A DNA stretch of 64,000 nt from Sphingomonas limnosediminicola (GTDB lineage: Bacteria; Pseudomonadota; Alphaproteobacteria; Sphingomonadales; Sphingomonadaceae): positions 1,426,001 to 1,490,000 of the forward strand of contig NZ_BAABBM010000001.1 of the NCBI RefSeq assembly GCF_039537965.1, read 5' to 3'. Position numbers and translations under genes: made by a program. Position 1 is the stretch's first letter; each line of letters starts with the position of its first letter. Below, piece by piece: positions 37,784 through 47,664 of this stretch. The notes beneath the pieces were generated by a model that was given only the letters and a program-made list of their open reading frames with translations, had not been told where the DNA came from and ran no database searches.

Positions 37784-38221
37784 ATGCCCCTGACCCGCGA
37801 CGAAGACATTGCCGAGTTGCTGACCAATGCGCGAACGATTGCGGTCGTCGGCGCATCTGACCGCCCCAATCGACCATCATATGGCGTGATGAAGTTCCTG
37901 CAGGACTGGGGCTATCGGACCATCCCCGTGAACCCGCAGATCACCGGCGAGCATGTGCTTGGCGAATTCGTCTGGCGGGAGCTGGCTCAGATCGGCGTGC
38001 CGATCGACATTGTTGACATCTTCCGTCGGCCTGAAATGGCGGCCGAGGCGGTGGAACAGGCGATCTTCGTCGGCGCCAAGGCGGTATGGATGCAGATCGG
38101 CGTGATCAACGAGGAAGCTGCTGCCCGTGCCGAGGCAGCCGGCCTCAAGGTCGTGATGGACCGCTGCCCGAAAATCGAAATTCCGCGGCTGCGAGTCCCG
38201 CGAATCGCCGCCGACGCCTAA
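37784..38221 (+). CDS. CoA-binding domain protein
   Basis: Single Rossmann-like CoA-binding domain of 145 residues (YccU type). It has TIAVVGASDRPNRPSYGVMKFLQDWGYRTIPVNP and the Cys-containing MDRCPKIE near the C-terminus. Probably binds coenzyme A, perhaps under oxidative stress; function unproved. ATG 37784 has GAGAGGA upstream. 22 bp after mrp. Confidence 0.85.
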   Translation: MPLTRDEDIAELLTNARTIAVVGASDRPNRPSYGVMKFLQDWGYRTIPVNPQITGEHVLGEFVWRELAQIGVPIDIVDIFRRPEMAAEAVEQAIFVGAKAVWMQIGVINEEAAARAEAAGLKVVMDRCPKIEIPRLRVPRIAADA

Positions 38222-39564
38222 GCCGCGCCGACCGTCATTTCCGGTATGAGGATTGTCGGCGCGTCGATTCCGCGCCGGAACTCGAGATCCGCCCCCGGCT
38301 CTAGCGTCGCGAACATGTCGATCAGGTTCGAAGCGATCGTGATCTCGGCAACCGGCTCCGCGATTTCGCCGCCCCGGACCATGAATCCGACGGCGCCACG
38401 GCTGTAGTCGCCGGTCACGGCGTTCACGCCCTGCCCGATCAGCTCGATAATCAGCACCGCTTCGGGAAAGACGGAGAGCAATTCCTCGCGGCTCCGCTGT
38501 CCGGCTTCGATATAGAGATTGCTGGGCGCGGCGCCCGGCGCACCGCCCGCCCCGCGCGCGGCGTGACCGGTCGGCTCGATGCCCAGCTGCCGGGCTGACG
38601 CGCTCTCTGCAATCCAACTCTTTAGGACACCGTTCGACACAAGTTCGCACCGGGCGACGTGCACGCCTTCAGCATCGAAGGGGCGTGACCGCAGCCCGCG
38701 AAGTCGCAAGGGATCGTCGACGATCGTCACACCCCTGGCAAAGATCGCCTCGCCCATCTTGTCCTGCAGGAAGCTCGTCTTGCGAGCGACCGAGGACCCG
38801 CTGATCGCGCCGGAGAAGTGGCTGAGAAGGCTCGACGACACTCGCGGGTCGAAGATGACCGGATATTTGCCGGGTTTTGGCCGGGTCGGATTGAGCCTCG
38901 CGACCGCGCGGGCACCGGCCTTGGCACCGATTTCCGCCACATTGTCCAAGTCTTCGAGGAAGCGGGCGCTGTGCCAGGCGTGGTCGCGCTGCATCGTTGC
39001 GCCCTCCCCCGCCACCACTGACGCCGAGCAGCCATGCCCACTGCTGCGATAGGCGCCCGAGAAGCCGCCCGAAGTTGCTAAGGCCATGATATTTCCCGAG
39101 GCGGATGCGCTCGCGCCGCTTGAGTTGGTCACGCCCTCGACGGCCAGTGCAGCGCGTTCCGCTTCCAACGCGCGCGATTTCAACTCGGACGGATCGGGCT
39201 CGAACGGGTCGTAGCTGTCGAGCCACGGCAGTTCGCCACGCTCCAAAAGTACCTCAGGTGCGAGCCCCGAATAGGAATCCTCGGGTGCTTCGTTAGCCAT
39301 TGCGAGGCAGCGCTCGACCAGCGTGCCAAGCACTTCGTCGGACAAATCGGAACTGGCCACCGTCGCCGAGCGCTGGCCGACGAACAGCCGCAGTCCGATT
39401 TGCTCGCCTTCCGATCGGCTTACAGCCTCGAGCTCGCCAAGGCGTACTTCGACGCTCGACGAGCTGCCGCCGACGTAAAGGGCGTCTGCGGCGGAGGCGC
39501 CGGCGGCAATGCCGCGTTCGACCAGGGACTCGGCGATCCGTTGTGCGTCTTCGGGTACTTGCAT
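38218..39564 (-). CDS. pmbA: metalloprotease subunit PmbA/TldE
   Basis: 448-residue subunit of the TldD/TldE heterodimeric protease that degrades unfolded peptides and processes small peptides. The family layout is visible (SVEVRLGELEAVSRSEGEQIGLRLFVG N-terminally, IFDPRVSSSLLSHFSGAISGSSV in the middle, RGAVGFMVRGGEIAEPVAEITI at the end). It lacks the HExxxH of TldD, as expected for the TldE partner. tldD is not in the window. Shares its final bases with the convergent CoA-binding gene. Confidence 0.9.
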   Translation of the reverse strand: MQVPEDAQRIAESLVERGIAAGASAADALYVGGSSSSVEVRLGELEAVSRSEGEQIGLRLFVGQRSATVASSDLSDEVLGTLVERCLAMANEAPEDSYSGLAPEVLLERGELPWLDSYDPFEPDPSELKSRALEAERAALAVEGVTNSSGASASASGNIMALATSGGFSGAYRSSGHGCSASVVAGEGATMQRDHAWHSARFLEDLDNVAEIGAKAGARAVARLNPTRPKPGKYPVIFDPRVSSSLLSHFSGAISGSSVARKTSFLQDKMGEAIFARGVTIVDDPLRLRGLRSRPFDAEGVHVARCELVSNGVLKSWIAESASARQLGIEPTGHAARGAGGAPGAAPSNLYIEAGQRSREELLSVFPEAVLIIELIGQGVNAVTGDYSRGAVGFMVRGGEIAEPVAEITIASNLIDMFATLEPGADLEFRRGIDAPTILIPEMTVGAA

Positions 39565-39575
39565 GGCCGGGGCGC

Positions 39576-40490
39576 CTAGCGCGAGGTGAGCCCGACGACC
39601 AGCATCGCGAGGAACACGAGCAAGCCGCAGGTGCGGTTAGACCGGAACAGCCGCAGCGCCAGCTCGCCATCCTGAGGGTCCGCGCGTAGGGACTGGTTGG
39701 CGAGGTGGAGCGCCGCCGGTACCAATGTAACAATGGCCAGCCAGTCGGAACGGACGGACCACACCGCCGCGCACCACAGGAGCAATGCCGCCGCGTAACA
39801 GGCACCAACACCAACCGCAGCTTTGTTACCAAGACGCCTCGCCGACGATTTTACGCCGACCAGCGAGTCATCCTCGATGTCCTGAATCGCGTAGAGCGTG
39901 TCGTAGCCGACCACCCAAGCCACGCTGCCAAGCCAAAGAAGAATCGCCGGCCATTCGAGCTTTCCCGTCACGGCCGGCCATCCGACCAGCGCTCCCCAGG
40001 AAAAGACCAGGCCGAGCCAGGCCTGCGGCCACCAGGTGATGCGCTTCATGAACGGGTACGACGCGACCGGTAGAATGCTCACGAGCGAAATGATCGCGGC
40101 TGTGACGTTGAGCTGGAGCAGCACGATGACGCCGATGACGCACAAGAGTCCGATGAGGAGCCAGGCAGCGCCGAGCGACACGCGCCCGCTCGCCAACGGC
40201 CTCAGCCGCGTTCGCTTGACATTCCGGTCAAGCTCCCGATCGACGATGTCGTTGTAGACGCAACCCGCACTACGCATCGCGAAAGCGCCGAGCGCCAGCC
40301 ACAGGAACAAGAACCATCTGCCGTCGACCCCAGCGAGCGCGACGCTCCACGCGCACGGCCAATAGAGCAGCCAGGTTCCGATCGGCCGGTCGAGCCGCAT
40401 CAGCGACGCGAACGGCCGAATGCGCGGCGGCAACGCGCCAATGAATCCGCGCCGCTCGCTGTCGGGAACGATGTCGGTATTAGCGGCCAT
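39576..40490 (-). CDS. ubiA: 4-hydroxybenzoate polyprenyltransferase UbiA
   Basis: Membrane prenyltransferase of ubiquinone biosynthesis, 304 residues and eight to nine helices. The two aspartate-rich motifs bind the prenyl diphosphate-Mg complex: NDIVDRELDRNVKRT and DTLYAIQDIEDDSLVGVKS. Eleven bp upstream of the pmbA start on the same strand. Confidence 0.93.
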   Translation of the reverse strand: MAANTDIVPDSERRGFIGALPPRIRPFASLMRLDRPIGTWLLYWPCAWSVALAGVDGRWFLFLWLALGAFAMRSAGCVYNDIVDRELDRNVKRTRLRPLASGRVSLGAAWLLIGLLCVIGVIVLLQLNVTAAIISLVSILPVASYPFMKRITWWPQAWLGLVFSWGALVGWPAVTGKLEWPAILLWLGSVAWVVGYDTLYAIQDIEDDSLVGVKSSARRLGNKAAVGVGACYAAALLLWCAAVWSVRSDWLAIVTLVPAALHLANQSLRADPQDGELALRLFRSNRTCGLLVFLAMLVVGLTSR

Positions 40491-40548
40491 GGGCTGACGG
40501 CCTAGCCGAGTGCAGCTTGGCCGTCAGCCCAAGGGAATGGAGTGGCGG

Positions 40549-40908
40549 TTAAGCGAGCCCTCGACGGCCAAACACACGGCCAGAGCCATAATTCAGCGAG
40601 CGGATCTGATTCAGCGCCTTGCGCTCACGCGTCGATACCGCGCCTTCCAGCCCCTCGGCCGAATCGAAGCAGGCGCCGATCTTACCGTTCGACGCCCAGC
40701 GAACCTTCGCGTCCATTTCGCCGCGGTCGGGTATGACGAGGCGAAGCGCCTCTTGCGGCCCGAACTTGTCACCAGTGAACTGACAGCCTTCGAACGAAAT
40801 GTCCGAGACTTCGACAACCGACCGGCTGCCGTCCGGACGGAACGCCAGACCGACCAGGTCGACCGGCCGGCGCCTCTCGCGCCTTTGCTCTTCTTTACCC
40901 CAGCCCAT
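40549..40908 (-). CDS. PilZ domain protein
   Basis: 119-residue single PilZ domain. The c-di-GMP-binding motifs are recognisable: an arginine-rich box RRERRR and, after the first strand, DISFEGCQF (D/NxSxxG). It likely senses c-di-GMP, partner unknown. Single-domain PilZ proteins are abundant in sphingomonads. Confidence 0.8.
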   Translation of the reverse strand: MGWGKEEQRRERRRPVDLVGLAFRPDGSRSVVEVSDISFEGCQFTGDKFGPQEALRLVIPDRGEMDAKVRWASNGKIGACFDSAEGLEGAVSTRERKALNQIRSLNYGSGRVFGRRGLA

Positions 40909-41039
40909 GTTTCGCTCCCATTCTGCAAGATGGTGAAAGCTACATTATCCATTGCGGCGCGGGAGCCGTTGCCCGTTAACCGTCCCGCGCAGGGACAGAC
41001 GGCGTAGCGGCGGGCGCGAGCAGCCGCTAAGCCGCGCAT

Positions 41040-41780
41040 ATGCCCGCGACGCCCGCTTGGCCGCCAAAGAGCCTCCCCCGCCTGTTCGTAAGATCGCCGC
41101 TCAGCGAGGGCGCGAGCGTCGAACTCGATGCGGGCCAGGCGAACTATCTCGGCAATGTGATGCGCCTCGGCGCGGGCGCTGAGCTGCTGGTGTTCGACGG
41201 AAAGTCCGGCGAGTGGCTCGCGCGCATCGCCGATGCCGACAAGAAAAGGATGACGCTCAGCGTCGAGCGCCAGACGCGGGAGGCGGAAACGATCCCCGAC
41301 GTCTGGCTCGCCTTCGCACCCGTGAAGCGCACACAAACCGACTGGCTCATCGAAAAGGCCACGGAGCTTGGCGTTGCTCGCCTGCTGCCGGTGATGACCC
41401 AGCGAACGGTCGCCGAGCGCGTGAAGCTCGAACGATTGCAGGCCATTGCGATCGAAGCGTCGGAGCAATGCGGACGCACGATCGTCCCAAACGTTTCGGA
41501 GCCAGTGTCTTTGAGCCGTTTTCTCGCGGATCGGGATGAGGAACGTGCCCTCTATTTCGCCGACGAAAACGGCGGCGCGGCTGCCGCTGCGTCATTCAAG
41601 CCCGGCCCGTCCACGATTCTGACCGGACCCGAAGGCGGGTTCACCGACGGCGAACGCGCGCTTGTCCGCGCCGCGCCGAATAGCGTCGCCATCTCGCTCG
41701 GTCCGCGTATCCTACGGGCCGAGACAGCTGCCCTCGCGGCCATCGCCGCTTACATGACAACAGCAGGCGACTGGCGCTGA
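41040..41780 (+). CDS. rsmE: 16S rRNA (uracil-1498-N3) methyltransferase
   Basis: SPOUT-fold methyltransferase of 246 residues. An N-terminal PUA-like domain (LDAGQANYLGNVMRLGAGAELLVFDG) is followed by the knotted catalytic domain with KATELGVARLLPVMTQRTV, ILTGPEGGFTDGE and LGPRILRAETAALAA. Divergent from ubiA and PilZ; gshA follows on the same strand. Confidence 0.95.
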   Translation: MPATPAWPPKSLPRLFVRSPLSEGASVELDAGQANYLGNVMRLGAGAELLVFDGKSGEWLARIADADKKRMTLSVERQTREAETIPDVWLAFAPVKRTQTDWLIEKATELGVARLLPVMTQRTVAERVKLERLQAIAIEASEQCGRTIVPNVSEPVSLSRFLADRDEERALYFADENGGAAAAASFKPGPSTILTGPEGGFTDGERALVRAAPNSVAISLGPRILRAETAALAAIAAYMTTAGDWR

Positions 41781-41809
41781 CGCAGCGGCGAAGCTAGGGC
41801 GCGTTGCAA

Positions 41810-43180
41810 ATGACAACGCGAACCGACGACCGTGCCAGCCCGCTCATCGAGAGCCGTGACGACCTCTTGTCGGTCTTCGCGCGCGGCGAAAAACCCGCCG
41901 AACGCTGGCGCATCGGTACCGAGCACGAGAAGTTCGTGTATCGCCTCGCCGACCATCGCGCGCCGAGCTACGACGAGCCCGGCGGCATCCGGGACCTGCT
42001 CAACGGCCTCACCGAATATGGCTGGGAGCCGGTCATCGAGAACGGCAACGTCATCGCGCTTAGCGGGGTAGATGGGAACATCAGCCTGGAGCCTGCCGGC
42101 CAGTTCGAGCTCAGCGGCGCCGCGCTCGAAAACCTCCATCAGACCTGTGCGGAAGCGGCGCGCCACCTCGATCAATGCAAAGCAATCGGCGAGCGGCTCG
42201 GTCTCGGCTTCCTGGGTCTCGGCATGTGGCCCGACAAGACGCGCGCCGAGCTGCCGATCATGCCTAAGGGCCGCTACGCGATCATGCTCAATTACATGCC
42301 GAAGGTCGGCAGCCTCGGCCTCGACATGATGCTTCGCACCTGCACGATCCAGGTGAACCTCGATTATTCGTCCGAAGCCGACATGGTGAAGAAATTCCGC
42401 GTCGGCCTGGCACTGCAGCCGGTGGCGACCGCGCTGTTCGCCAATTCGCCTTTCACGGAAGGCAAGCCCAACGGCTTCAAGAGTTTCCGCAGCCACATCT
42501 GGGAAGACACGGACCCTGATCGCACGGGCATGCTGCCCTTCGTGTTCGAGGATGGGTTCGGATACGAGCGCTACCTCGATTATGCGCTGAACGTGCCGAT
42601 GTACTTCGTCTATCGCGACGGGAAGTACATCGACGTCGCGGGCGAGCGATTCGGCGATTTCCTCGATGGCAAGTTGCCGCAGCTTCCGGGCGAAAAGCCG
42701 ACCATTACCGACTGGACCGATCACCTCTCGACCGCTTTCCCGGAAGTGCGGCTGAAGAGCTTCCTCGAAATGCGCGGCGCGGACGGTGGACGCTGGAGCC
42801 GGATCTGCGGCCTTCCCGCTTTCTGGGTCGGCTTGCTTTATGACGCTCAGGCGCTCGATGCAGCGTGGGATCTCGTGAAACATTGGAGCATCGACGGGCG
42901 CGAGAAGCTGCGCCATGACGTGCCCCGCCTCGCGCTTGAAGCGGTTACGCCCGACGGTGAGACCATGCGCGATTTCGCACGTCGCGTGCTGAATGTTTCC
43001 GCGGACGGCCTCACGCGCCGCGCGCGCCTCAATAGCGCCGGCGACAATGAGGGCGGTTTCCTTGATCCATTGCGCGACGTCGTTGCAATGGGCATGACCC
43101 CCGCCGACCGCCTTTTGCAGAAGTATGAGCAGGAGTGGGGCGGCGAGCTGTCCCACATCTATGAGGAATTCAGTTTCTGA
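41810..43180 (+). CDS. gshA: glutamate--cysteine ligase
   Basis: First enzyme of glutathione synthesis, 456 residues, of the proteobacterial/plant type (GCS2 branch). Motifs visible: RIGTEHEKFVY, GNISLEPAGQFELSG, LNYMPKVGSLGLDMMLRTCTIQVNLDYSSE and SFLEMRGADGG. I take ATG 41810 over the TTG two codons earlier. Its stop overlaps the pip ATG (TGATG). Confidence 0.93.
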   Translation: MTTRTDDRASPLIESRDDLLSVFARGEKPAERWRIGTEHEKFVYRLADHRAPSYDEPGGIRDLLNGLTEYGWEPVIENGNVIALSGVDGNISLEPAGQFELSGAALENLHQTCAEAARHLDQCKAIGERLGLGFLGLGMWPDKTRAELPIMPKGRYAIMLNYMPKVGSLGLDMMLRTCTIQVNLDYSSEADMVKKFRVGLALQPVATALFANSPFTEGKPNGFKSFRSHIWEDTDPDRTGMLPFVFEDGFGYERYLDYALNVPMYFVYRDGKYIDVAGERFGDFLDGKLPQLPGEKPTITDWTDHLSTAFPEVRLKSFLEMRGADGGRWSRICGLPAFWVGLLYDAQALDAAWDLVKHWSIDGREKLRHDVPRLALEAVTPDGETMRDFARRVLNVSADGLTRRARLNSAGDNEGGFLDPLRDVVAMGMTPADRLLQKYEQEWGGELSHIYEEFSF

Positions 43181-44151
43181 TGGACATGCCAGCCACCACG
43201 CGCCGGAGCCTATATCCGGAGATCGAGCCCTATGAGACGGGCTTTCTCGACGTCGGTGACGGCCATAAGCTCTATTGGGAACTGACCGGAAATCCCAACG
43301 GAAAGCCGGCCGTGATGCTTCACGGCGGTCCGGGCGGCGGCTCGAGCCCCGACCATCGGCGGCAGTGGAACCCGGACAAGTACAAGATCCTGGTGTTCGA
43401 CCAGCGCGGCTGCGGCAAGTCGACGCCTTACGCGAGCCTCGAGAACAACACGACCTGGGACCTGGTCGACGATATCGAGAAGCTGCGCACGCAGGTTTCC
43501 AAAGTCGAAAAATGGCAGGTATTCGGCGGCAGCTGGGGCTCGACGCTCTCGCTCGCTTACGCCCAGAAATATCCGGAGCGCGCGACCGAAATCATCCTTC
43601 GCGGCATCTTCCTGTTTGATCAGTATGAGATCGACTGGATGTACAAGGATGGCGGCGCGTCGCAGATCTATCCGGACAAATTCGATGAATTCCTGGCGCC
43701 GATCCCGGAGGCCGAGCGCGGCGACCTGGTCGAAGCCTACCGCAAGCGGCTGACCGGCGACGACAAGACTGAGCAGCTTCGTGCCGCGCAAGCGTGGAGC
43801 AAGTGGGAAGGCGACATAGTCACACTGCTTCCGAGTGCCTCGACAATCGAGCATTTTACTTCGCCCGAAGTCGCTGTCGCGGTCGCTCGGATCGAGAACC
43901 ATTACATGGCCACCAACGGCTGGTTCGAGGAAGGCCAGCTACTGCGCGGCGCCGAGAAGCTGCGCGGCATCCCCGGTGTCATCGTCCAGGGCCGCCACGA
44001 TACCTGCACACCGCCGGTCGCCGCGTGGAAGCTCAAGAAGGCGTGGCCCGAGGTCGAACTGAACATCATTCCTGACGGCGGGCATCTGTTCAGCGAGCCT
44101 GGCGTGCTGGACGGCTTGGTGCGAGCTACCGACAAGTTCGCCGGGCTATAG
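43180..44151 (+). CDS. pip: proline iminopeptidase
   Basis: Alpha/beta hydrolase of 323 residues removing N-terminal proline from peptides. Oxyanion-hole motif HGGPGGG (48-54), nucleophile elbow GGSWGS (Ser118), late Asp in GRHDTCTPP and His in DGGHLF. Translationally coupled to gshA. Followed 16 bp later by a peptide transporter, giving a small peptide-use unit. Confidence 0.92.
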   Translation: MDMPATTRRSLYPEIEPYETGFLDVGDGHKLYWELTGNPNGKPAVMLHGGPGGGSSPDHRRQWNPDKYKILVFDQRGCGKSTPYASLENNTTWDLVDDIEKLRTQVSKVEKWQVFGGSWGSTLSLAYAQKYPERATEIILRGIFLFDQYEIDWMYKDGGASQIYPDKFDEFLAPIPEAERGDLVEAYRKRLTGDDKTEQLRAAQAWSKWEGDIVTLLPSASTIEHFTSPEVAVAVARIENHYMATNGWFEEGQLLRGAEKLRGIPGVIVQGRHDTCTPPVAAWKLKKAWPEVELNIIPDGGHLFSEPGVLDGLVRATDKFAGL

Positions 44152-44167
44152 GCCGGCGCTCGGGAGC

Positions 44168-45508
44168 GTGAGGGGCAAGCATCCAATCGGGCTCGCCGTC
44201 CTCGCCGGAACCGAGCTTGCAGAGCGCTTTTCGTACTACGGCATGACGGCGCTTCTGGCGCTGTACATGCGCAAGCAGCTGCTTCTCCCCGGCCACGTCG
44301 AACATGTGATCGGACTCGCGGGCCTCCGGCATCTCTTCGAGTTCCGCGGGCCGATGTCGGATCAGGCATTCGCGTCGCTGATTTATGGCTGGTACGGCGG
44401 GCTCGTCTATTTCACGCCGCTGATCGGCGGTTGGGTCGCAGACCGCTGGCTAGGCACCAAGCGCACGGTCGTCGCCGGCGCGCTGCTGATGAGCGCGGGC
44501 CATCTGGCCATGTCGCTCGACGCGACCTTCTTGATCGCCCTGATTTTGCTGATCGTCGGATCGGGATTCCTGAAAGGAAACATCGCCGCGCAGGTCGGCA
44601 CGCTTTATCCCAAGGATGCGGAGTCGCTGCGCGAGCGCGGGTTCACGATCTTCTCGACCGCGATCAACATCGGCGCCGTTGCAGGGCCAATCGCGACGGG
44701 AACGACGGCGATCGTTTATGGCTGGCACGCGGGTTTCGCGCTTGCGGCCGCACTGATGCTGCTGGCGCTGATCGTCTATTTGATCGGGTCGCGGACGCTG
44801 CCGAGCCACCGCGAAGTGCGATCGGAGAAGGTCGTCCACCCTCCACTGACGCACGACGAGACAGTCCGCACTTGGTGCCTGCTCGCCGTTATCGCGCTGA
44901 TGATCCCGGTCAGCGTCACGTACACGATGGTCTGGAACATCGGCGTGGTCTGGGTCGACGGCCATGTCGATCTCGCCTCGCCGTTCGGAACCGTGCCCGC
45001 GAGTTGGTTCAACTCGGTCGACAGCTTTGCGAGCATTGTCATCGCACCAGTTCTCATTGCGCTCTGGGCATGGCAGGCGCGCCGCAAGTCCGAGCCGGTA
45101 AGCATCACCAAGATCGCGCTCGGCGCGTTTATAACCGGTTTGTCCGCGCTGCTCCTGGCCCTCGGCTGTCTGACGGCGGGAAGCGACGGGCGCGTGTCGG
45201 TCGTCTGGCCTCTGCTCGGCTGGTTCGGCATGGGCGTCGGCTTCATGTGGTACTGGCCGATCGCGCTCTCGCTCGTGTCGAGCGCCGCGCCGCCGAAGGT
45301 GAATGCGACGCTGATGGGTGGAACCTATCTGGCGCTGTTCTTCGGCTCCGCGATCATGGGCTGGGTCGGCAGCTTTTACGACCAGATGGGTAATGGCGCG
45401 TTCTGGACGATGGACGCCGCCATCTCGCTCGTCAGCGCCCTGGTCATCGTCGCGCTTAAGAAGCCGCTCACACGGATCCTCGAACCCGCTGATCAGTCGC
45501 CCGGGTGA
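44168..45508 (+). CDS. POT/PTR family proton-dependent peptide transporter
   Basis: Major-facilitator transporter of 446 residues and about 12-14 helices. It has the proton-coupling ExxER motif as ELAERFSYYGMTALL, plus YGGLVYFTPLIGGWVADRWLGTKR and FTIFSTAINIGAVAGP, all typical of di/tripeptide POT proteins. GTG start with GGGAGCGTGA around it. Together with the upstream peptidase it suggests peptide scavenging. The end overlaps the convergent acylase gene by 16 bp. Confidence 0.88.
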   Translation: MRGKHPIGLAVLAGTELAERFSYYGMTALLALYMRKQLLLPGHVEHVIGLAGLRHLFEFRGPMSDQAFASLIYGWYGGLVYFTPLIGGWVADRWLGTKRTVVAGALLMSAGHLAMSLDATFLIALILLIVGSGFLKGNIAAQVGTLYPKDAESLRERGFTIFSTAINIGAVAGPIATGTTAIVYGWHAGFALAAALMLLALIVYLIGSRTLPSHREVRSEKVVHPPLTHDETVRTWCLLAVIALMIPVSVTYTMVWNIGVVWVDGHVDLASPFGTVPASWFNSVDSFASIVIAPVLIALWAWQARRKSEPVSITKIALGAFITGLSALLLALGCLTAGSDGRVSVVWPLLGWFGMGVGFMWYWPIALSLVSSAAPPKVNATLMGGTYLALFFGSAIMGWVGSFYDQMGNGAFWTMDAAISLVSALVIVALKKPLTRILEPADQSPG

Positions 45509-47664
45509 TAAGTCCGCTCCGTGTGCCCCTTGAGCTGGTCCGGATAGAAGTAGACCTCGCGTAGATTGCCCGCCGCGTAGCGCGGCGCTTCGTCGTTGAA
45601 GTGCTTCGACGCGGGATCGCCGCTCTCGCCCCCGGCGGTGATGGCATGCGCGCGAACCCGCTTTCCGAACTCCACGACCGCGACGAAACTGTTGCCGTAA
45701 GTGCCGTAGGTGCGCTTGGTCGCGGAAGGCGTGCGCTGCTCGAAAGACGCAAGCGAGCCGTAGGCTGCCGGAGCGAATGGGACGGGGATGCTCGGCGCTG
45801 CATCGCTAAACTGCTGAACGATCGCGTTGGAAGCCCGCTGGAAGCGGTTGATCTCGCCCCACGGGACTTGCCAGCGGCCGTGACCGATGTCGCGCAACTC
45901 GTTCATCGCTTGCTCAAGCGCTCGCAGCTTGTCTTCGTCAGAGGTGTCGCGCGCAAGACGCATCATCTTCCTGTTTCCGGGCTCGCTGGCGGGCTCAGCG
46001 ATCACTTCACGGAGATATTTTCCCCAGAGCACGGCGACCGATTGCGCGACCGAGTCCGCGCTCCAGCGATAGTCCCACGACCGCAGGACCGCGACCGGCC
46101 CTGCAAGCGTCAGCTTGCGACCGTCTTTCGGAAGCGCGTCATAAGCGCGCAGCAACGAGGGGATGAGCACTGCGAAGCCCGGTTGGTAGCTGTCGTAGGC
46201 GGCTGACTGCAGCCTCTCGAGCGTCCAACCCCTGCCGCCAGTCAGAAGCTGGTGCGCGTGGAGCCCGCGATAATTCTCTCCGTCGGTGTCCATGTAGCGG
46301 GGGAACCGCACCTGCTTCGGGCTGTCCGGCCCAGCGGCTCGATAGGGCCACGCATTGGTGTTCTGCGCCCAGCCGCTCGCCGGGTTTAGCACGCTCGGCA
46401 GCTCGCCGAGCGCATGGTTGCCCCGCCAGTCCGTTGCGGGATCGCTGCCATCAACAGGCTTAGTGTAGTCGAAACGGTCGTTGCGAATCGGAACGAACTG
46501 CGGGTGGAGATAGGCGATCTCCCCGCGGTCGTCGGCAAACAGGGTGTCGTTGGAGCTATTCGCCTTGAAGTCCGCGATGCGCAGAAACGAGGCTAGGTCG
46601 GTCGCCTTCGTCCGGAGGAAGCTCTGCTGCAGCGCCACGACCGGGCGATCCATCATGGCAAACGCGATCCAGCGGCCATTAGCGGCGCGGACGATCGGAC
46701 CGTGGTGCGTGCGATAAGTGGTGAAGCTGCGCGTGACGAACTTGCCGTCCGCCCTCCGGAATTTGATAGTGATTGGCCGAACAGTCAGCGGCCGGCACTC
46801 GGCTCCGTAACGGTAGCAGAAACCCTTGCCGCGCCGCTCCACCTTCTCGGCAAACTCGTCGACGCTATCGACGCCGCTCGACGTGTGCATCCAGCCGGCA
46901 TGGGCGTTGAAGCCCTGGTAAATAAAGAATTGGCCCCAGGTGGACGCGCCATAGGCGTTGAGTCCCTCACCGCTCGTCACCTGCTGTTCCGACCGGAAGT
47001 AGAAGCTGGTGTGCGGGTTGATCAGGAGCAGCGCGTTACCGTTCGCGGTGATTTTCGGCGCGATGGCGATGCCGTTGGAGCCTTGACGCTCGGTCCACGG
47101 CGCGAGCGCGGCGACCATCGGCTTGCCCGAGTAAAAGGCGCGGAGCTGCTTGAGGTCGATGCGCTCGATATCCCCGCCGATGCTGCCCTCGGTGAAGCTC
47201 AGCGCCATCCATGGCTCGAAGCGCTTGATGGCGCGCGGTTTCGTCTGCGGGTGCAATGCGAGGAAGTAATTCAGTCCATCCGCCCACGCGTCCATCAGCC
47301 GCCGCATCGATTGCGGGCTTTTCCGGTAGTCTGCCTTCAGCTCGTTCTCGCTGACGTAGAGCAGTGCGCGCAAATCCTGCCAGATCGCGTCCTCGCCCTC
47401 CGCCTCGGCCGTGCGTCCAAGACTTGTCAGGTAATTAGCCTCGATACGCGGGAAGTCGTCCTCGGCCTGCGCATAGATCATGCCGAAGACTGCGTCGGCG
47501 TCGGTTTTCCCATGGATGTGCGCGATGCCCCAATCGTCGCGCACGATGGTTACGCGCGCCGCCCGCTCCCTCCACTCGCGCATCCCGTGCTGAGGGATCG
47601 GCAGCGTCGCTGCGGTAAGGGTGAGGAGGAGCGGGAAGAGTGCGGCGGCGAAAGACTTACGCAT
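45493..47664 (-). CDS. penicillin acylase family hydrolase
   Basis: Secreted Ntn-hydrolase of 723 residues. I chose ATG 47664 because it starts a signal peptide (RKSFAAALFPLLLTLTAAT). The layout is as in acylases: an alpha chain (VTIVRDDWGIAHIHGKTDADAVFGM), a spacer, and a beta chain beginning at the nucleophile Ser196 in RQGSNGIAIAPK. Substrates of the family are N-acyl amides such as acyl-homoserine lactones or beta-lactams; which one cannot be told. Its start overlaps the ligD end by 8 bp, probably by chance of compaction. Confidence 0.88.
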   Translation of the reverse strand: MRKSFAAALFPLLLTLTAATLPIPQHGMREWRERAARVTIVRDDWGIAHIHGKTDADAVFGMIYAQAEDDFPRIEANYLTSLGRTAEAEGEDAIWQDLRALLYVSENELKADYRKSPQSMRRLMDAWADGLNYFLALHPQTKPRAIKRFEPWMALSFTEGSIGGDIERIDLKQLRAFYSGKPMVAALAPWTERQGSNGIAIAPKITANGNALLLINPHTSFYFRSEQQVTSGEGLNAYGASTWGQFFIYQGFNAHAGWMHTSSGVDSVDEFAEKVERRGKGFCYRYGAECRPLTVRPITIKFRRADGKFVTRSFTTYRTHHGPIVRAANGRWIAFAMMDRPVVALQQSFLRTKATDLASFLRIADFKANSSNDTLFADDRGEIAYLHPQFVPIRNDRFDYTKPVDGSDPATDWRGNHALGELPSVLNPASGWAQNTNAWPYRAAGPDSPKQVRFPRYMDTDGENYRGLHAHQLLTGGRGWTLERLQSAAYDSYQPGFAVLIPSLLRAYDALPKDGRKLTLAGPVAVLRSWDYRWSADSVAQSVAVLWGKYLREVIAEPASEPGNRKMMRLARDTSDEDKLRALEQAMNELRDIGHGRWQVPWGEINRFQRASNAIVQQFSDAAPSIPVPFAPAAYGSLASFEQRTPSATKRTYGTYGNSFVAVVEFGKRVRAHAITAGGESGDPASKHFNDEAPRYAAGNLREVYFYPDQLKGHTERTYHPGD